Assembly: GCF_000355675.1 (NCBI RefSeq)
Contig: NC_020888.1
Coordinates: forward strand, 248,001 to 312,000
Source of the DNA: Thalassolituus oleivorans MIL-1
Lineage (GTDB): Bacteria; Pseudomonadota; Gammaproteobacteria; Pseudomonadales; Oceanobacteraceae
DNA length: 64,000 nucleotides
Direction: 5' to 3'
Numbering within the stretch: the stretch's first letter is position 1; each line of letters begins with the position of its first letter. The notes under the pieces were generated by a model. The model had not been told where the DNA came from. It did not search any database and worked only from the letters and a program-made list of their open reading frames with translations. A program made the position numbers and the translations under genes. Positions 28,068 to 37,610 of the stretch are shown piece after piece.

Positions 28068-29339
28068 TTAGCTAGCAAACACCAGTTGGCCGTCGACAAA
28101 TACGCGTTTTACTTGTCCTTTCAAGGTGCGGCCAAGCGCAGGATGGTTGCGACCTCGGGATTGCAGAGATTGTGCGGTGACGACATTCTCTGCATTCGGG
28201 TCAACAAGGCAGGCATTAAAGGCGGCGCCTTCGGTCAGCTGTTGATGCAGCCCGAGTAAGTTAGCTGGGATTGTGCTGGTGGCACGAATCAAGGCATCGA
28301 TACTCAGCTCACCGCGATGCACTAAGCTGAGCGCTTGCGGTAAGAAGTGGTCGTATTGGCTCATACCGGCTTCGGCATCGGCAAACGGTGCTTTCTTGGC
28401 GGCAATTTCATGCGGCTGATGATTTGAACTGATGGCTAAATGGCCTTGCTCTACGGCTTGCAGTAAAGCCAGGCGATCACGTTCGCTTCGCAATGGAGGC
28501 TGCACATTAAACAAGCTGTTGTAGCCCTCAACGGCTTCATCGGTATAAAGCAAGTTGGCTAATGTGGTGTCTGCCGTCACAGGTAAACCGCGCTGGTGAG
28601 CTTCGGTCAACATAGCAACACTGCGCGCGCAGCTGATTTGACTGATATGTGCGCGCACGCCAGTCTGCTCAATAAGCAAAAGAATATTGGCAATGGCGAT
28701 GGTTTCGGCGGTTTCTGGAATGCCGCTTAAGCCCATGCGTGTTGCGGTTGGGCCTTCGTGCATGCAGCCACCGGCAGATAAGGCTTCGTCATTAGCCGTT
28801 AAAAATAGCGGGATATCGTAGGTTGCCGCATATTCCATTAAACGACGCAGTACGTAGTTATCTCTAATTGGGCGACGTGCATTACTGAGAGCAACGGCTC
28901 CTGCTTCTTGCAGGGTTACCATGTTGGCAATTTGCTCTCCTGCTAAACCTTGGGTAAGAGCACCTAAAGGCAGTACTCGGGCAAAACCGGCCTTGGCGGC
29001 TTTTTCTAGCACTAACTGAATAACCGCAGCGGTGTCTGCAACTGGTTTAGTGTCTGGCAAGCTACAGATATGGGTAAAACCACCGGCACAAGCCGCGCGA
29101 GTTTCGCTAGCAATGCTACCTTTTTGGCTGTATCCAGGTTCGGGTAAGTGGCCACCAAGATCAATAAGCCCAGGAATTAACCATTGCCCTTGAGCATCAA
29201 TGCTTTCTTCGATTTCACCTGCGATAGGACGACGACCAATGGTTTGGATGCGACCATCAGCCACAAAGATTTCGGCAACAGTATCTAAATTATTAGCCGG
29301 ATCGATTAAGCGGGCATTTTCAATCTGTAGATATCTCAT
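28068..29339 (-). CDS. pyrC': Inactive dihydroorotase-like subunit of aspartate transcarbamoylase (PyrC')
   Basis: A 423-residue amidohydrolase-fold protein. The metal-binding HxH is altered ([10 protein letters not shown] where active enzymes have DxHxHLREPG), so the first His and the substrate Arg are missing. The late catalytic Asp of TDHAPH is replaced in SSNHQPHE. Such proteins form a dodecamer with PyrB in pseudomonads and are needed for its assembly while having no dihydroorotase activity. It overlaps pyrB by four bases. A separate active dihydroorotase is expected elsewhere in the genome. Confidence 0.95.
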   Translation of the reverse strand: MRYLQIENARLIDPANNLDTVAEIFVADGRIQTIGRRPIAGEIEESIDAQGQWLIPGLIDLGGHLPEPGYSQKGSIASETRAACAGGFTHICSLPDTKPVADTAAVIQLVLEKAAKAGFARVLPLGALTQGLAGEQIANMVTLQEAGAVALSNARRPIRDNYVLRRLMEYAATYDIPLFLTANDEALSAGGCMHEGPTATRMGLSGIPETAETIAIANILLLIEQTGVRAHISQISCARSVAMLTEAHQRGLPVTADTTLANLLYTDEAVEGYNSLFNVQPPLRSERDRLALLQAVEQGHLAISSNHQPHEIAAKKAPFADAEAGMSQYDHFLPQALSLVHRGELSIDALIRATSTIPANLLGLHQQLTEGAAFNACLVDPNAENVVTAQSLQSRGRNHPALGRTLKGQVKRVFVDGQLVFAS

Positions 29340-30334
29340 TGCGCGCCGTCCTCGTCGATCATTTGTGCTGATTGTTGGCCACTCATGGCCATTGCCATAA
29401 CAGCCATACGTACGGCAATACCGTAACTAACTTGGTTAAGAATGACGGATTGTGGGCCATCAGCAACCGCGGATTCAATTTCTACGCCGCGGTTGATTGG
29501 CCCTGGATGCATCACGATGGCATCTGGTTTGGCGAGCGCTAACTTCTCTTCAGTTAAGCCATATAGCTTGAAAAATTCGCTTTCGCTAGGCAATAAAGCA
29601 TTTTGCATACGCTCTTTTTGCAGGCGCAGCATGATAACCACATCGCAATCGGCTAGGCCTTGATTCATGTTGTAAAACGGTCGAGCACCTAACGCATCAA
29701 TATCTCGTGGTAGCAATGTACCTGGGCCAATAACACGCACTTCAGCAGCGCCAAGTGTGCGCAGAGCATGAATCTGCGAGCGAGCAACGCGTGAGTGCAA
29801 AATATCGCCGACGATGGCGACTATCTTGCCTTCAATGCTGCCGGTATGGCGGCGAATGGTGAGCATGTCGAGCATGGCTTGGGTTGGATGCGCATGGCGT
29901 CCGTCACCGGCGTTGATAATGGCAACGTTAGGGGTTACGTGTTCGGCGATAAAATGCGCCGCACCGGAGTCCGCATGACGTACAACGAACATATCGCTGT
30001 ACATCGCTTCTAGGTTCCACAAGGTGTCCATTAGAGTTTCGCCTTTCGCAGTTGCAGATTTGGCGATGTCTAAATTGAGAATGTCTGCTGATAAGCGCTT
30101 GGCGGCCAACTCAAAAGTTGAGCGTGTACGCGTGCTGTTTTCGAAAAACAGGTTTACCACGGTTTTACCACGCAACAAAGGAACCGTTTTAACGGCACGT
30201 TCTTGTGTACTGATAAACGAGTCGGCGGTATCAAGAATTTCGGTAAGCAGTTCGCGGCTGAGTCCTTCCGTGGTGAGGAAATGTTTCAGGCGTCCGTCTT
30301 CCGTCAACTGAACCTTGCTGGGATCGGTAGTCAT
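29336..30334 (-). CDS. pyrB: Aspartate carbamoyltransferase catalytic subunit
   Basis: A 332-residue enzyme of pyrimidine synthesis joining carbamoyl phosphate and aspartate. The carbamoyl phosphate loop [13 protein letters not shown] is at about residues 58-70, and later motifs include [14 protein letters not shown] and [13 protein letters not shown]. Its N-terminal extension of about 10 residues and its fused gene order with pyrC' match the large pseudomonad-type enzyme. It lies about 70 bases downstream of pyrR. Confidence 0.98.
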   Translation of the reverse strand: MTTDPSKVQLTEDGRLKHFLTTEGLSRELLTEILDTADSFISTQERAVKTVPLLRGKTVVNLFFENSTRTRSTFELAAKRLSADILNLDIAKSATAKGETLMDTLWNLEAMYSDMFVVRHADSGAAHFIAEHVTPNVAIINAGDGRHAHPTQAMLDMLTIRRHTGSIEGKIVAIVGDILHSRVARSQIHALRTLGAAEVRVIGPGTLLPRDIDALGARPFYNMNQGLADCDVVIMLRLQKERMQNALLPSESEFFKLYGLTEEKLALAKPDAIVMHPGPINRGVEIESAVADGPQSVILNQVSYGIAVRMAVMAMAMSGQQSAQMIDEDGAQ

Positions 30335-30403
30335 AGGGCACTACTTTATAAGTTGTAGATAATAAGTGTTAAAATTCGGTTGCGGCCTGCGTCGCTATTG
30401 AGC

Positions 30404-30898
30404 TTACGCCAGTGACAATGTCAGTGGATTTGGCCCGCCTAGCTTGATCAATTGACCTTCATTTAAGGCGATGGTTGCACCGCATAAGTCAGGCTGAATT
30501 GGCAGTTCACGGCGGCCGATATCCAGTAGACACACAAGGCTAATACTGGCAGGGCGCCCATAATCGAATAACTCGTTCATGGCAGCGCGAATGGTACGGC
30601 CGCTCATAATGACGTCATCGACTAAAATAATGTGGCGATCTTCAATGCTGTCCGGCAGTTCTGACCCTTTTACTTGCGGGTGCAATCCGTGACGAGTGAA
30701 GTCATCGCGATAAAAGCTAATATCCAATACGCTGATCTCGGCGTGTGGATTTAAGTACTGTTGCAGGCGCTGGGCGACCCAAACGCCGCCGGTGCGAATG
30801 CCAACTAAAAGAGGATCGTCTAAGTCACGCTCAGCGGCGAAGGCTTTGATTTGCTCGCCTAATGATTCACACGTTTGTTCAATATCGGGCAAATTCAT
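30404..30898 (-). CDS. pyrR: PyrR bifunctional uracil phosphoribosyltransferase/regulator
   Basis: A 164-residue type I phosphoribosyltransferase. The PRPP loop is IILVDDVIMSGRTIRAA and the N-terminal GIRTGGVWVAQRL lies where the family has its pyrophosphate loop. PyrR can attenuate pyr operons in Gram-positives; in pseudomonads it acts as an activator of pyrD with uncertain detail. The ATG at 30898 follows AAGGAG. It overlaps the ruvX stop and precedes pyrB. Confidence 0.95.
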   Translation of the reverse strand: MNLPDIEQTCESLGEQIKAFAAERDLDDPLLVGIRTGGVWVAQRLQQYLNPHAEISVLDISFYRDDFTRHGLHPQVKGSELPDSIEDRHIILVDDVIMSGRTIRAAMNELFDYGRPASISLVCLLDIGRRELPIQPDLCGATIALNEGQLIKLGGPNPLTLSLA

Positions 30899-31365
30899 CG
30901 AGATTCTCCTTGCTCGCGCGGATGTGCGATCATCCAGCTTTCTAGTATGAGTTGGGCAGCAATGCCGTCGACCGAGTTCTCGCCGAAGTTTCTATTACCA
31001 CCTTCGGCAATAACGATGCCTTTTGCTTCATAGCTTGTCAGGCGTTCGTCATGGGTATAAGCAGGACGATGAAAGCGCCCCTCTAGTCGTTTGGCGAATT
31101 TTGCCGCACGACGGCTCATTTCGCTATCACTACCGTCCATATTGAGCGGTAATCCGACAATAAAAGCATCCGGTTGCCATTCCGTGATAATACGCTGCAA
31201 CAAATCCCAGTCCGGTACACCATCGCGCGCTTTGATCGGTGCTAACGGATTGGCACTGGCGGTAATACGCTGTCCTATCGCAATGCCAATGCGCTGAGTA
31301 CCAAAGTCGAAACCCATAAAGCTGTTAAAGCGTTCAGGAACAATGACCTCAGGCATGGCCGGCAT
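30895..31365 (-). CDS. ruvX: Holliday junction resolvase-like protein RuvX (YqgF)
   Basis: A 156-residue RNase H-fold nuclease family member. FMGFDFGTQRIGIAIG holds the first Asp, VGLPLNMDGSDS and DERLTSYEA hold further conserved residues, and VDGIAAQLILES carries the last Asp. RuvX/YqgF is implicated in rRNA 5' processing and Holliday junction resolution. Start candidates are GTG 31368, ATG 31365 and ATG 31356; none has a strong ribosome site, and the gene overlaps yqgE by up to 20 bases. Confidence 0.94.
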   Translation of the reverse strand: MPAMPEVIVPERFNSFMGFDFGTQRIGIAIGQRITASANPLAPIKARDGVPDWDLLQRIITEWQPDAFIVGLPLNMDGSDSEMSRRAAKFAKRLEGRFHRPAYTHDERLTSYEAKGIVIAEGGNRNFGENSVDGIAAQLILESWMIAHPREQGESR

Positions 31366-31906
31366 CACTGCTTAAAAATTCGGCACTAATGCCTAGTGTG
31401 CTTAGAGCTATGTTGTAAAGATCGTGGATGTCTGTTTCGAATATCAGCTCTGGTGTTGCCTCTAACGTAATCCATGAGTTTTCGCGTAGCTCTTTATCGA
31501 GCTGCTGCGCACTCCAGCCTGCGTAGCCTAATCCCAGCAAATAATGCCGAGGCCCGGCGCCCGTAGCGATCGCTTCAAGAATATCTTTAGAAGATGTTAG
31601 GTGTGCTTGCTCGGTAACATTGAGTGTGGATTCCCAGTTGCCTTGTTCGCGATGCAGGATAAAACCATTTTCTTGGCTGACGGGGCCGCCGCACAATATT
31701 TCTGCATTAACGGACGGTAAGCGGGGAATTTCTAGTTGGTCGCAGACTTCAGCAAAATCTAAATCCAAAGGGCGATTGAGCACTACACCCATAGCGCCGT
31801 CTTGATTGTGTTCACACATGTAGGTGACAGTGCCTGCAAACCAAGTGTCTTCGAGTTGCGGCATGGCAATTAATAGATGATTGCGCAGGCTTTTGATTTC
31901 TTTCAT
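31349..31906 (-). CDS. yqgE: YqgE/AlgH family protein
   Basis: A 185-residue protein of the YqgE/AlgH family with LRNHLLIAMPQLEDTWFAGTVTY, HNQDGAMGVVLNRPL, CGGPVSQENGFILH and YLLGLGYAGWSAQQLDKEL. The family was linked to alginate regulation in Pseudomonas but its molecular role is unknown. Its order with ruvX and pyrR is conserved. It abuts the tonB stop. Confidence 0.96.
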   Translation of the reverse strand: MKEIKSLRNHLLIAMPQLEDTWFAGTVTYMCEHNQDGAMGVVLNRPLDLDFAEVCDQLEIPRLPSVNAEILCGGPVSQENGFILHREQGNWESTLNVTEQAHLTSSKDILEAIATGAGPRHYLLGLGYAGWSAQQLDKELRENSWITLEATPELIFETDIHDLYNIALSTLGISAEFLSSDAGHA

Positions 31907-32784
31907 TACTCAGTGCCCGAAAGGTAGCGGTTGCCTTTGAACTGCCAGGTTCGAATGATTTCGAGTAAATCCATGTCGCGGCGCATCTCCTCCGAAAAAG
32001 GAGCAAAGGGCGCGGCGAGACGCACGATTCGCAGAGCCGCGTCATCAAGAATTTTGCGCCCTGAAGACTCTAGTATTCGCAATTCGTTAATCGTGCCGTT
32101 GGGATTGATGGCAACTAAAATGCGCAAGCGACAGTCGTCGTAACAGTTCTCTGCTTCACGCGGATAATTAATGGCGCCCATCTGCTCGACTTTATGACGC
32201 CAGCTATTTACGTAGTATGCGTCACTGGCTTTCATGGTCGATGCGGCGGTTAAGCGCTGAACTCGCGGCTGTTTAGCGTAGGTTTGACGCAAGCTATCAA
32301 GCTTGGCCTCTAAACTGGCCATTTCTAAGCTGCGCTGCAATAAACTTTTTTGTGGTCCCTCAGGGAGATCGCTTGGGGTAACCGTTTCGTCTGGGCGACT
32401 GGTTTCTTGTTTGGTAGCGCTTTTGGTCGCAGTGACTATTTGTTGGCGTGTGACATCATTTTGCTTCGGGGCGGTCGGGATTTGCTCTTTGGCGACGTTG
32501 TCACGAATTTCATTGGCGTGGAAAACAGCTTCAACGTCGGTGGTGAGCATTTTGGCTTCATCGAGGGTGCCGCTGCCTTCTTGATTCTCTTGGGCTAGGA
32601 AGTCAGCTTTTTCCGGCGCTTTATCACTTTTATAAGCGGCGAGCGTGATCTCTAGCGTTGACGCTATGCTGCTGCGGTCGCTGGCTTGAAAGCTGATGCC
32701 CAGAACTACCATGGCGTGCACTAGTATCGCGAGAAATAGCGCAAAGGTGAGTCTGTCTGTACTGGTCACGGTGGTTTCAGCCAT
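31906..32784 (-). CDS. TonB family energy transducer (TonB3-like)
   Basis: A 292-residue protein with one N-terminal membrane helix (~14-34), a long polar helical spacer (~35-195) that has few of the usual Pro-Glu/Pro-Lys repeats, and a C-terminal TonB domain with NYPREAENCYDDCRLRILVAI, IRILESSGRKILDDAALRI-type elements and FAPFSEEMR. In P. aeruginosa the gene in the same place (tonB3, between gshB and yqgE) affects twitching motility and pilus assembly. The ATG at 32784 is preferred; an in-frame GTG at 32811 would add nine residues. Confidence 0.88.
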   Translation of the reverse strand: MAETTVTSTDRLTFALFLAILVHAMVVLGISFQASDRSSIASTLEITLAAYKSDKAPEKADFLAQENQEGSGTLDEAKMLTTDVEAVFHANEIRDNVAKEQIPTAPKQNDVTRQQIVTATKSATKQETSRPDETVTPSDLPEGPQKSLLQRSLEMASLEAKLDSLRQTYAKQPRVQRLTAASTMKASDAYYVNSWRHKVEQMGAINYPREAENCYDDCRLRILVAINPNGTINELRILESSGRKILDDAALRIVRLAAPFAPFSEEMRRDMDLLEIIRTWQFKGNRYLSGTE

Positions 32785-32883
32785 GCGTGCAGGTTTACCC
32801 GTTCTTATCACAGTGGAAAAATCTGCTGCAAGTCTGCGCTTATTGGGCTGTTTTGTCCACCGAGGCGCACCATCAGACAGGCT

Positions 32884-32912
32884 ACGCCGCGCGTGATTGC
32901 GCGGCGTTTTTG
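32884..32912 (+). terminator. GC-rich hairpin with T-tract on the plus strand
   Basis: ACGCCGCGC and GCGCGGCGT form a nine-base stem with a six-base loop, followed by TTTTT on the plus strand. It lies between the gshB stop and tonB, both minus-strand genes. On their strand it is a strong hairpin with no U-tract after it, so it may block antisense transcription or stabilise the gshB 3' end. Confidence 0.6.
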
Positions 32913-32914
32913 CA

Positions 32915-33859
32915 TTAACGTTTAGCTAACAAAGCATCAATCAATTGAGTGGCAACATCAATGCCGCTATCACGACTGATTTCGCGCACACAGGTAGGGC
33001 TTGTGACGTTAATTTCAGTGACGTAGTTGCCTATGATATCTAAGCCTACAAAGTACAGGCCGCGCGCTTTCAATTCAGGGCCTATTTTCTCAGCAATTGC
33101 GCGGTCGCTATCAGACAGCGGCTGAGTAACGCCACGACCTCCGGCCGCTAAATTACCACGGGTTTCGCCATCGGCTGGAATGCGAGCTAAGCAGTAGGGA
33201 ACTGGTTCACCATCAATCATCAGAATACGCTTATCACCAGCGGTAATGTCAGGAATAAAGCGCTGTGCCATGATTTGCTGCTGACCATGGTTAGTCAGTG
33301 TTTCTATGATGACGCTGACATTCGGATCGTCTTGTCTTAAACGGAAAATGGACGAGCCACCCATACCGTCAAGCGGTTTAAAAATAACGTCGCCGTGCTC
33401 GCGGTGAAACTGTTTTAGTAGGTCTGAACGGCGCGTCACTATGGTTGGCGACATCAAATCTGCGAAGGCGGTAGCAAAGACCTTCTCGTTACAGTCGCGC
33501 AGGCTTTGCGGCTTATTTGCAACCAGTACGCCTTCTTGTTCCGCGCGTTCGAGAATGTAGGTGCTGTAAATGAATTCACCATCGAACGGTGGGTCTTTGC
33601 GCATTAAAATAATGTCGAGATCGGCAAGTAAGCGGTCTTGGTATTCACCCAGATCAAACCAGTGATCTTGGTTCATCGCTACTTTTATCGGTGCCATGCG
33701 TCCGTATGCTCGGCCCGCTTGGATGGATAAATCGGCCTGTTCCATATAAAACAATTCGCAGCCGCGTTCTTGCGCTGCATTTAATAGTGCCAGGGAGGTA
33801 TCTTTTTTGAAGTTGATTTGACCGATAGGGTCCATGACGATGCCAAGCTTGATACTCAT
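32915..33859 (-). CDS. gshB: Glutathione synthetase
   Basis: A 314-residue ATP-grasp enzyme that joins gamma-glutamylcysteine and glycine. Visible motifs are GIVMDPIGQINFKKD at the N terminus, FKPLDGMGGSSIFR of the ATP-grasp loop, GDKRILMIDGEPV and ENVTSPT-like EINVTSPTCVREI. It starts with ATG at 33859 and is divergent from pilG, with about 270 bases between them that should carry both promoters. Confidence 0.98.
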   Translation of the reverse strand: MSIKLGIVMDPIGQINFKKDTSLALLNAAQERGCELFYMEQADLSIQAGRAYGRMAPIKVAMNQDHWFDLGEYQDRLLADLDIILMRKDPPFDGEFIYSTYILERAEQEGVLVANKPQSLRDCNEKVFATAFADLMSPTIVTRRSDLLKQFHREHGDVIFKPLDGMGGSSIFRLRQDDPNVSVIIETLTNHGQQQIMAQRFIPDITAGDKRILMIDGEPVPYCLARIPADGETRGNLAAGGRGVTQPLSDSDRAIAEKIGPELKARGLYFVGLDIIGNYVTEINVTSPTCVREISRDSGIDVATQLIDALLAKR

Positions 33860-34132
33860 ATGGGCTCCGAAAGAGTTCTATTTTGTGATGCGTGTCCCAG
33901 TGTACCGCATGCTCAGCCCTTATGTAGCCGAGATTTGCGACCGCCGCCGCTAGCCTGCCCTCTTAATGTATGGTACAAAAGTGCACAGCAATGTCTATGC
34001 GGCTTTGGGGATGGTAATTTTTAGCGGCGCTTCGTGTTACTCGGCCAAATAAAATTACCTTATGGCAAGACTTGTTCTAGCCCTAGGGCACCTACTAAAA
34101 AAACAAAGAATTGGATGGTTGAAGGCCTCCCT

Positions 34133-34513
34133 ATGGACGAGAATTTTCAAGATATTAAGGTCATGGTGATCGACGACAGTAAGACGATTCGCCGCACGGC
34201 GGAGACCTTACTCAAAAAAGTCGGTTGTGAAGTATTTACAGCGACAGATGGTTTTGATGCACTGGCAAAAATTGCCGACACCAATCCAGATATTATTTTC
34301 GTCGATATTATGATGCCGCGTTTGGATGGTTATCAGACGTGTGCGTTGATTAAAAATAATTCTAAATTTAAATCTACACCAGTCATCATGCTTTCCAGTA
34401 AAGATGGTCTGTTCGATAAGGCCAAGGGACGTATCGTAGGTTCTGATGAATATTTAACCAAGCCGTTCAGTAAAGAAGAGCTGCTTGGCTCTATTCGCCA
34501 GCACGTTAAGTAA
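34133..34513 (+). CDS. pilG: Type IV pilus response regulator PilG
   Basis: A 126-residue single-domain receiver with IDDSKTIRRTAETLLKKVG, the phospho-acceptor Asp in IIFVDIMMPRLDGYQ, and the switch Lys in YLTKPFSKEELLG. It is nearly the Pseudomonas PilG pattern. PilG receives phosphate from ChpA and promotes pilus extension and cyclic AMP signalling. The ATG at 34133 (MDENFQDIK) fits the family; an in-frame ATG at 34115 would add six residues. It is the first gene of the pil-chp operon. Confidence 0.97.
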   Translation: MDENFQDIKVMVIDDSKTIRRTAETLLKKVGCEVFTATDGFDALAKIADTNPDIIFVDIMMPRLDGYQTCALIKNNSKFKSTPVIMLSSKDGLFDKAKGRIVGSDEYLTKPFSKEELLGSIRQHVK

Positions 34514-34549
34514 AACGACATCGATAGAATTAGGTAAGGGGTAGCAGGC

Positions 34550-34921
34550 ATGGCTCGCATTTTAGTAGTGGATGATTCTCCAACAGAGACGGAAGCATTC
34601 CGTTCCGTGCTGGAGAAGCATGGCCATGAGGTGCTGAATGCAGAAAACGGTGCCGATGGTGTGGCTGTCGCCCGTCAAGAGAAACCGGATGTGGTATTGA
34701 TGGACATCGTTATGCCAGGCCTTAATGGCTTTCAAGCGACGCGTCAGTTGACCCGTAATCCGGAGACGAAACACATTCCCGTCATTATCGTGACCACCAA
34801 AGATCAAGAAACGGATCGCGTCTGGGGCAAGCGTCAGGGAGCTTCTGGCTATCTGGTTAAGCCTGTGACGGAGGCTCGACTCTTGTCTGAAATTGAAGCT
34901 GTTCGGGCGGTTGATGAATGA
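34550..34921 (+). CDS. pilH: Type IV pilus response regulator PilH
   Basis: A 123-residue single-domain receiver with ILVVDDSPTETEAF, phospho-acceptor Asp in VLMDIVMPGLNGFQ, the KHIPVIIVTTK segment and Lys in YLVKPVTEARLL. In Pseudomonas PilH acts on pilus retraction and as a phosphate sink for PilG. It lies 36 bases after pilG and its stop overlaps the pilI start. Confidence 0.97.
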   Translation: MARILVVDDSPTETEAFRSVLEKHGHEVLNAENGADGVAVARQEKPDVVLMDIVMPGLNGFQATRQLTRNPETKHIPVIIVTTKDQETDRVWGKRQGASGYLVKPVTEARLLSEIEAVRAVDE

Positions 34922-35445
34922 TGCACCCGTTTGAATACCTGCAAAACATTGAACAGCAAAGCCGTTTCAATGCGTCGGCATTGCCGCAGCAGGTAGAAAG
35001 CGTTGCAACATGGCGTGGTATTGGTTTTATGCTCGCTGGGCAATCCTATGTTGCGAATATGGCGGAGGTTGTAGAAATTTTGCAGCCACCGCGCGTAACT
35101 CGGGTGCCTGGTGTTAAAAATTGGGTGATGGGTATTGCCAATGTTCGCGGACGTATGGTCTCAGTAATGGATCTGGCAGGATTACTTAATCTGCCGGTGA
35201 AAACTGGATGGCGTAGTCAGCGTGTATTGGTGATCGAGCAGAACGATCATTTAGTTGGTTTGTTAGTGGATGCTGTATTGGGGATGCAGACCTTTCCGGT
35301 TGACCGGGAAGCGCCTGTCACAGATCTGCCAGAGTCATTGGCACGGTTTGTGGAAAGAGGATTTGGCCGAGATGGTCGAGTTTGGCCGGTACTTCAATTG
35401 GGTGAAATAACTCAATCGCCGGAATTCCTGCACATCGCCGTATAA
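34918..35445 (+). CDS. pilI: CheW-like adaptor PilI
   Basis: A 175-residue CheW domain protein that couples the receptor PilJ to the kinase ChpA. Seen are GIGFMLAGQSYVANMAEVVEIL, VPGVKNWVMGIANVRGRMVSVMDLA, and VIEQNDHLVGLLVDAVLGM. It starts with one of two adjacent ATG codons at 34918/34921 that overlap the pilH stop, so translation is coupled. An inverted repeat at 35469-35486 follows before pilJ. Confidence 0.96.
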   Translation: MMHPFEYLQNIEQQSRFNASALPQQVESVATWRGIGFMLAGQSYVANMAEVVEILQPPRVTRVPGVKNWVMGIANVRGRMVSVMDLAGLLNLPVKTGWRSQRVLVIEQNDHLVGLLVDAVLGMQTFPVDREAPVTDLPESLARFVERGFGRDGRVWPVLQLGEITQSPEFLHIAV

Positions 35446-35468
35446 ATTCGGTTAAAACAAGAATAAAC

Positions 35469-35486
35469 CTGCCTTCCTTAAGGCAG
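35469..35486. repeat. Short hairpin between pilI and pilJ
   Basis: CTGCCTT and AAGGCAG form a seven-base stem with a four-base loop in the 80-base gap between pilI and pilJ. No T-tract follows. It may set the relative level of the abundant receptor PilJ by mRNA processing or stability. Confidence 0.5.
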
Positions 35487-35525
35487 ATATAAATGAAATG
35501 CATGCAGTGAGTTGGAGAGGACGGC

Positions 35526-37583
35526 ATGAGCGGAAATACAAGTAGCGCTAAGTCAACAGCGTTCAGTAACCGGGCAAATGGTATTCTGGCGGCCCTGCTG
35601 GTGGTTTTCTTGGGGGTGTTCGTTGGTATCACCGTCTGGGTAAACATTCTGGCGGATCGTGATGAACAGTACATTGAACACGCAGGTGAATTGCGCGTAC
35701 TGTCTCAGGAGTTAGCGAAAAACGCAGTGGAAGCTGCGGGCGGTAAAGAAGACGCCTTCGGTCAATTACGTGAAGCGCGTGATAAGTTTGCGACTCGCTG
35801 GGTTTATTTAACCAAGGGTGACGCGACGAATAACTTACCGGCAGCTGAAGTAGCTTCTATGACAGGCGTACAGGGTGTATGGGAAACCGTACAGGGTAAC
35901 GCTGACCAAATTATTCGTTCACAAGAGATTATTCTGTCGTTGCACGAAGTTGCGGCAACACTGGCAGAAACAATTCCTCAGTTGCAGGTTGAATACGACG
36001 AGATCGTAGAATTACTACTCGATAGTGGCGCTCCGGCCGAACAGGTTGCGGTTGCTCAGCGTCAGTCTTGGTTAGCTGAACGTATTGTACGATCGGTCAA
36101 CAAAGTACTGGCTGGTGGTGAAGACGCGGTAATGGCGGCGGATGCTTTCGGTCGAGATGCGTCGTTATTTGGTCGGGTATTGAACGGTATGATTCAAGGC
36201 AATATTGCCATGAACATTTCACAAGTCACCAACGAAGAAGCTATCTACGCGTTAGCGGAAGTTGCTGAGTTGTTTGAGTTCGTATCGGGTTCGGTGGATG
36301 AGATTTTGGAAACTTCGCCAGAACTATTTCAGGTGCGTGAAGCATCGGATAGCATCTTCCGCGACTCTCAAACTCTGCTAGAACAAACATCGACTTTGAC
36401 TGAAACCATTCAAAGTAATGCTGAACAACGTGGTCGTTTGCAGTTGATCGGTTACTTGGCCGCTTTCTTAGCCTTGATGTCTTTAGTGGGCATGGGTGTT
36501 GTGTCTATTCGGGAAACTCGCCGCAATCAAGAAGATACGCAACGTCAGAGTGACCAAAACCAAGTTGCGATTTTGCGTCTTCTCGATGAGATCGCCGATC
36601 TTGCAGACGGTGATTTGGCTGCTTCTGCAACGGTTACCGAGGATTTCACTGGTGCGATTGCTGACGCGATCAACTACGCCATCGACCAGATGCGCTCTTT
36701 GGTATCTGCGATCAACGAAACAGCGGTACAGGTATCGTCAGCGGCACAAGAAACTCAGGCAACGGCCATGCATTTGGCTGAGGCATCTGAACACCAAGCG
36801 CAAGAAATTGCTGGTGCTTCTGCTGCGATTAACGAAATGGCGGTGTCGATTGACCAAGTATCGGCGAACGCCTCTGAATCGTCTGCGGTTGCGGAGCGGT
36901 CGGTTGCGATCGCCAACAAAGGTGCTGAAGTGGTACAAGCGACCATCAACGGCATGGATAACATCCGTGAGCAGATTCAAGAAACGTCTAAACGTATTAA
37001 ACGTCTGGGTGAATCGTCACAGGAGATTGGTGACATCATCTCTTTGATTACCGATATTGCTGACCAAACCAACATTCTGTCATTGAATGCTGCTATTCAG
37101 GCTTCGATGGCTGGTGATGCCGGTCGAGGCTTCGCGGTGGTTGCGGATGAAGTTCAGCGTCTTGCGGAACGTTCAGCTGCAGCAACTAAGCAGATTGAAG
37201 CACTGGTTAAAACGATTCAGAACGATACTAACGAAGCGGTTATTTCGATGGAACAAACCACGACAGAAGTGGTGCGTGGTGCACGCCTAGCGCAGGATGC
37301 GGGTGTTGCTCTTGAAGAAATTGAAACGGTATCGAAGAACCTTGCGGAATTGATTCAAAACATCTCTAACGCAGCGCGTCAGCAGGCTTCGTCTGCGGGT
37401 CATATTTCGAATACGATGAACGTTATTCAAGAAATTACCTCGCAAACGTCTGCCGGTACTACTGCTACGGCACGTTCGATTGGTAACCTTGCTGAAATGG
37501 CGAACATGCTGCGTGAATCAGTGGCAGGCTTTAAGCTGCCAGAGGCTTCCGACTTTGACTTGGGCGAGCGAGAAGCGCTGTAA
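35526..37583 (+). CDS. pilJ: Type IV pilus methyl-accepting chemoreceptor PilJ
   Basis: A 685-residue receptor with TM1 (~18-42), a large periplasmic PilJ-type domain (~43-304), TM2 (~305-328), a HAMP-like linker and a cytoplasmic signalling domain. The hairpin tip has ISLITDIADQTNILSLNAAIQASM, the PilJ variant of the usual NAAIEAARAGE sequence, followed by VADEVQRLAERSAAATKQIE. PilJ passes surface or pilus signals to ChpA through PilI and ChpC. The ATG at 35526 follows TTGGAGAGGA. No C-terminal pentapeptide is present. Confidence 0.97.
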   Translation: MSGNTSSAKSTAFSNRANGILAALLVVFLGVFVGITVWVNILADRDEQYIEHAGELRVLSQELAKNAVEAAGGKEDAFGQLREARDKFATRWVYLTKGDATNNLPAAEVASMTGVQGVWETVQGNADQIIRSQEIILSLHEVAATLAETIPQLQVEYDEIVELLLDSGAPAEQVAVAQRQSWLAERIVRSVNKVLAGGEDAVMAADAFGRDASLFGRVLNGMIQGNIAMNISQVTNEEAIYALAEVAELFEFVSGSVDEILETSPELFQVREASDSIFRDSQTLLEQTSTLTETIQSNAEQRGRLQLIGYLAAFLALMSLVGMGVVSIRETRRNQEDTQRQSDQNQVAILRLLDEIADLADGDLAASATVTEDFTGAIADAINYAIDQMRSLVSAINETAVQVSSAAQETQATAMHLAEASEHQAQEIAGASAAINEMAVSIDQVSANASESSAVAERSVAIANKGAEVVQATINGMDNIREQIQETSKRIKRLGESSQEIGDIISLITDIADQTNILSLNAAIQASMAGDAGRGFAVVADEVQRLAERSAAATKQIEALVKTIQNDTNEAVISMEQTTTEVVRGARLAQDAGVALEEIETVSKNLAELIQNISNAARQQASSAGHISNTMNVIQEITSQTSAGTTATARSIGNLAEMANMLRESVAGFKLPEASDFDLGEREAL

Positions 37584-37610
37584 CGCGCTTCTAGCGGCGG
37601 ATGAACGCCT

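Noticed and set aside
36496-37047. Large Arg-rich frame inside pilJ
   Set aside because: It is a shifted-frame shadow of the MCP signalling domain with no ribosome site and unnatural composition.
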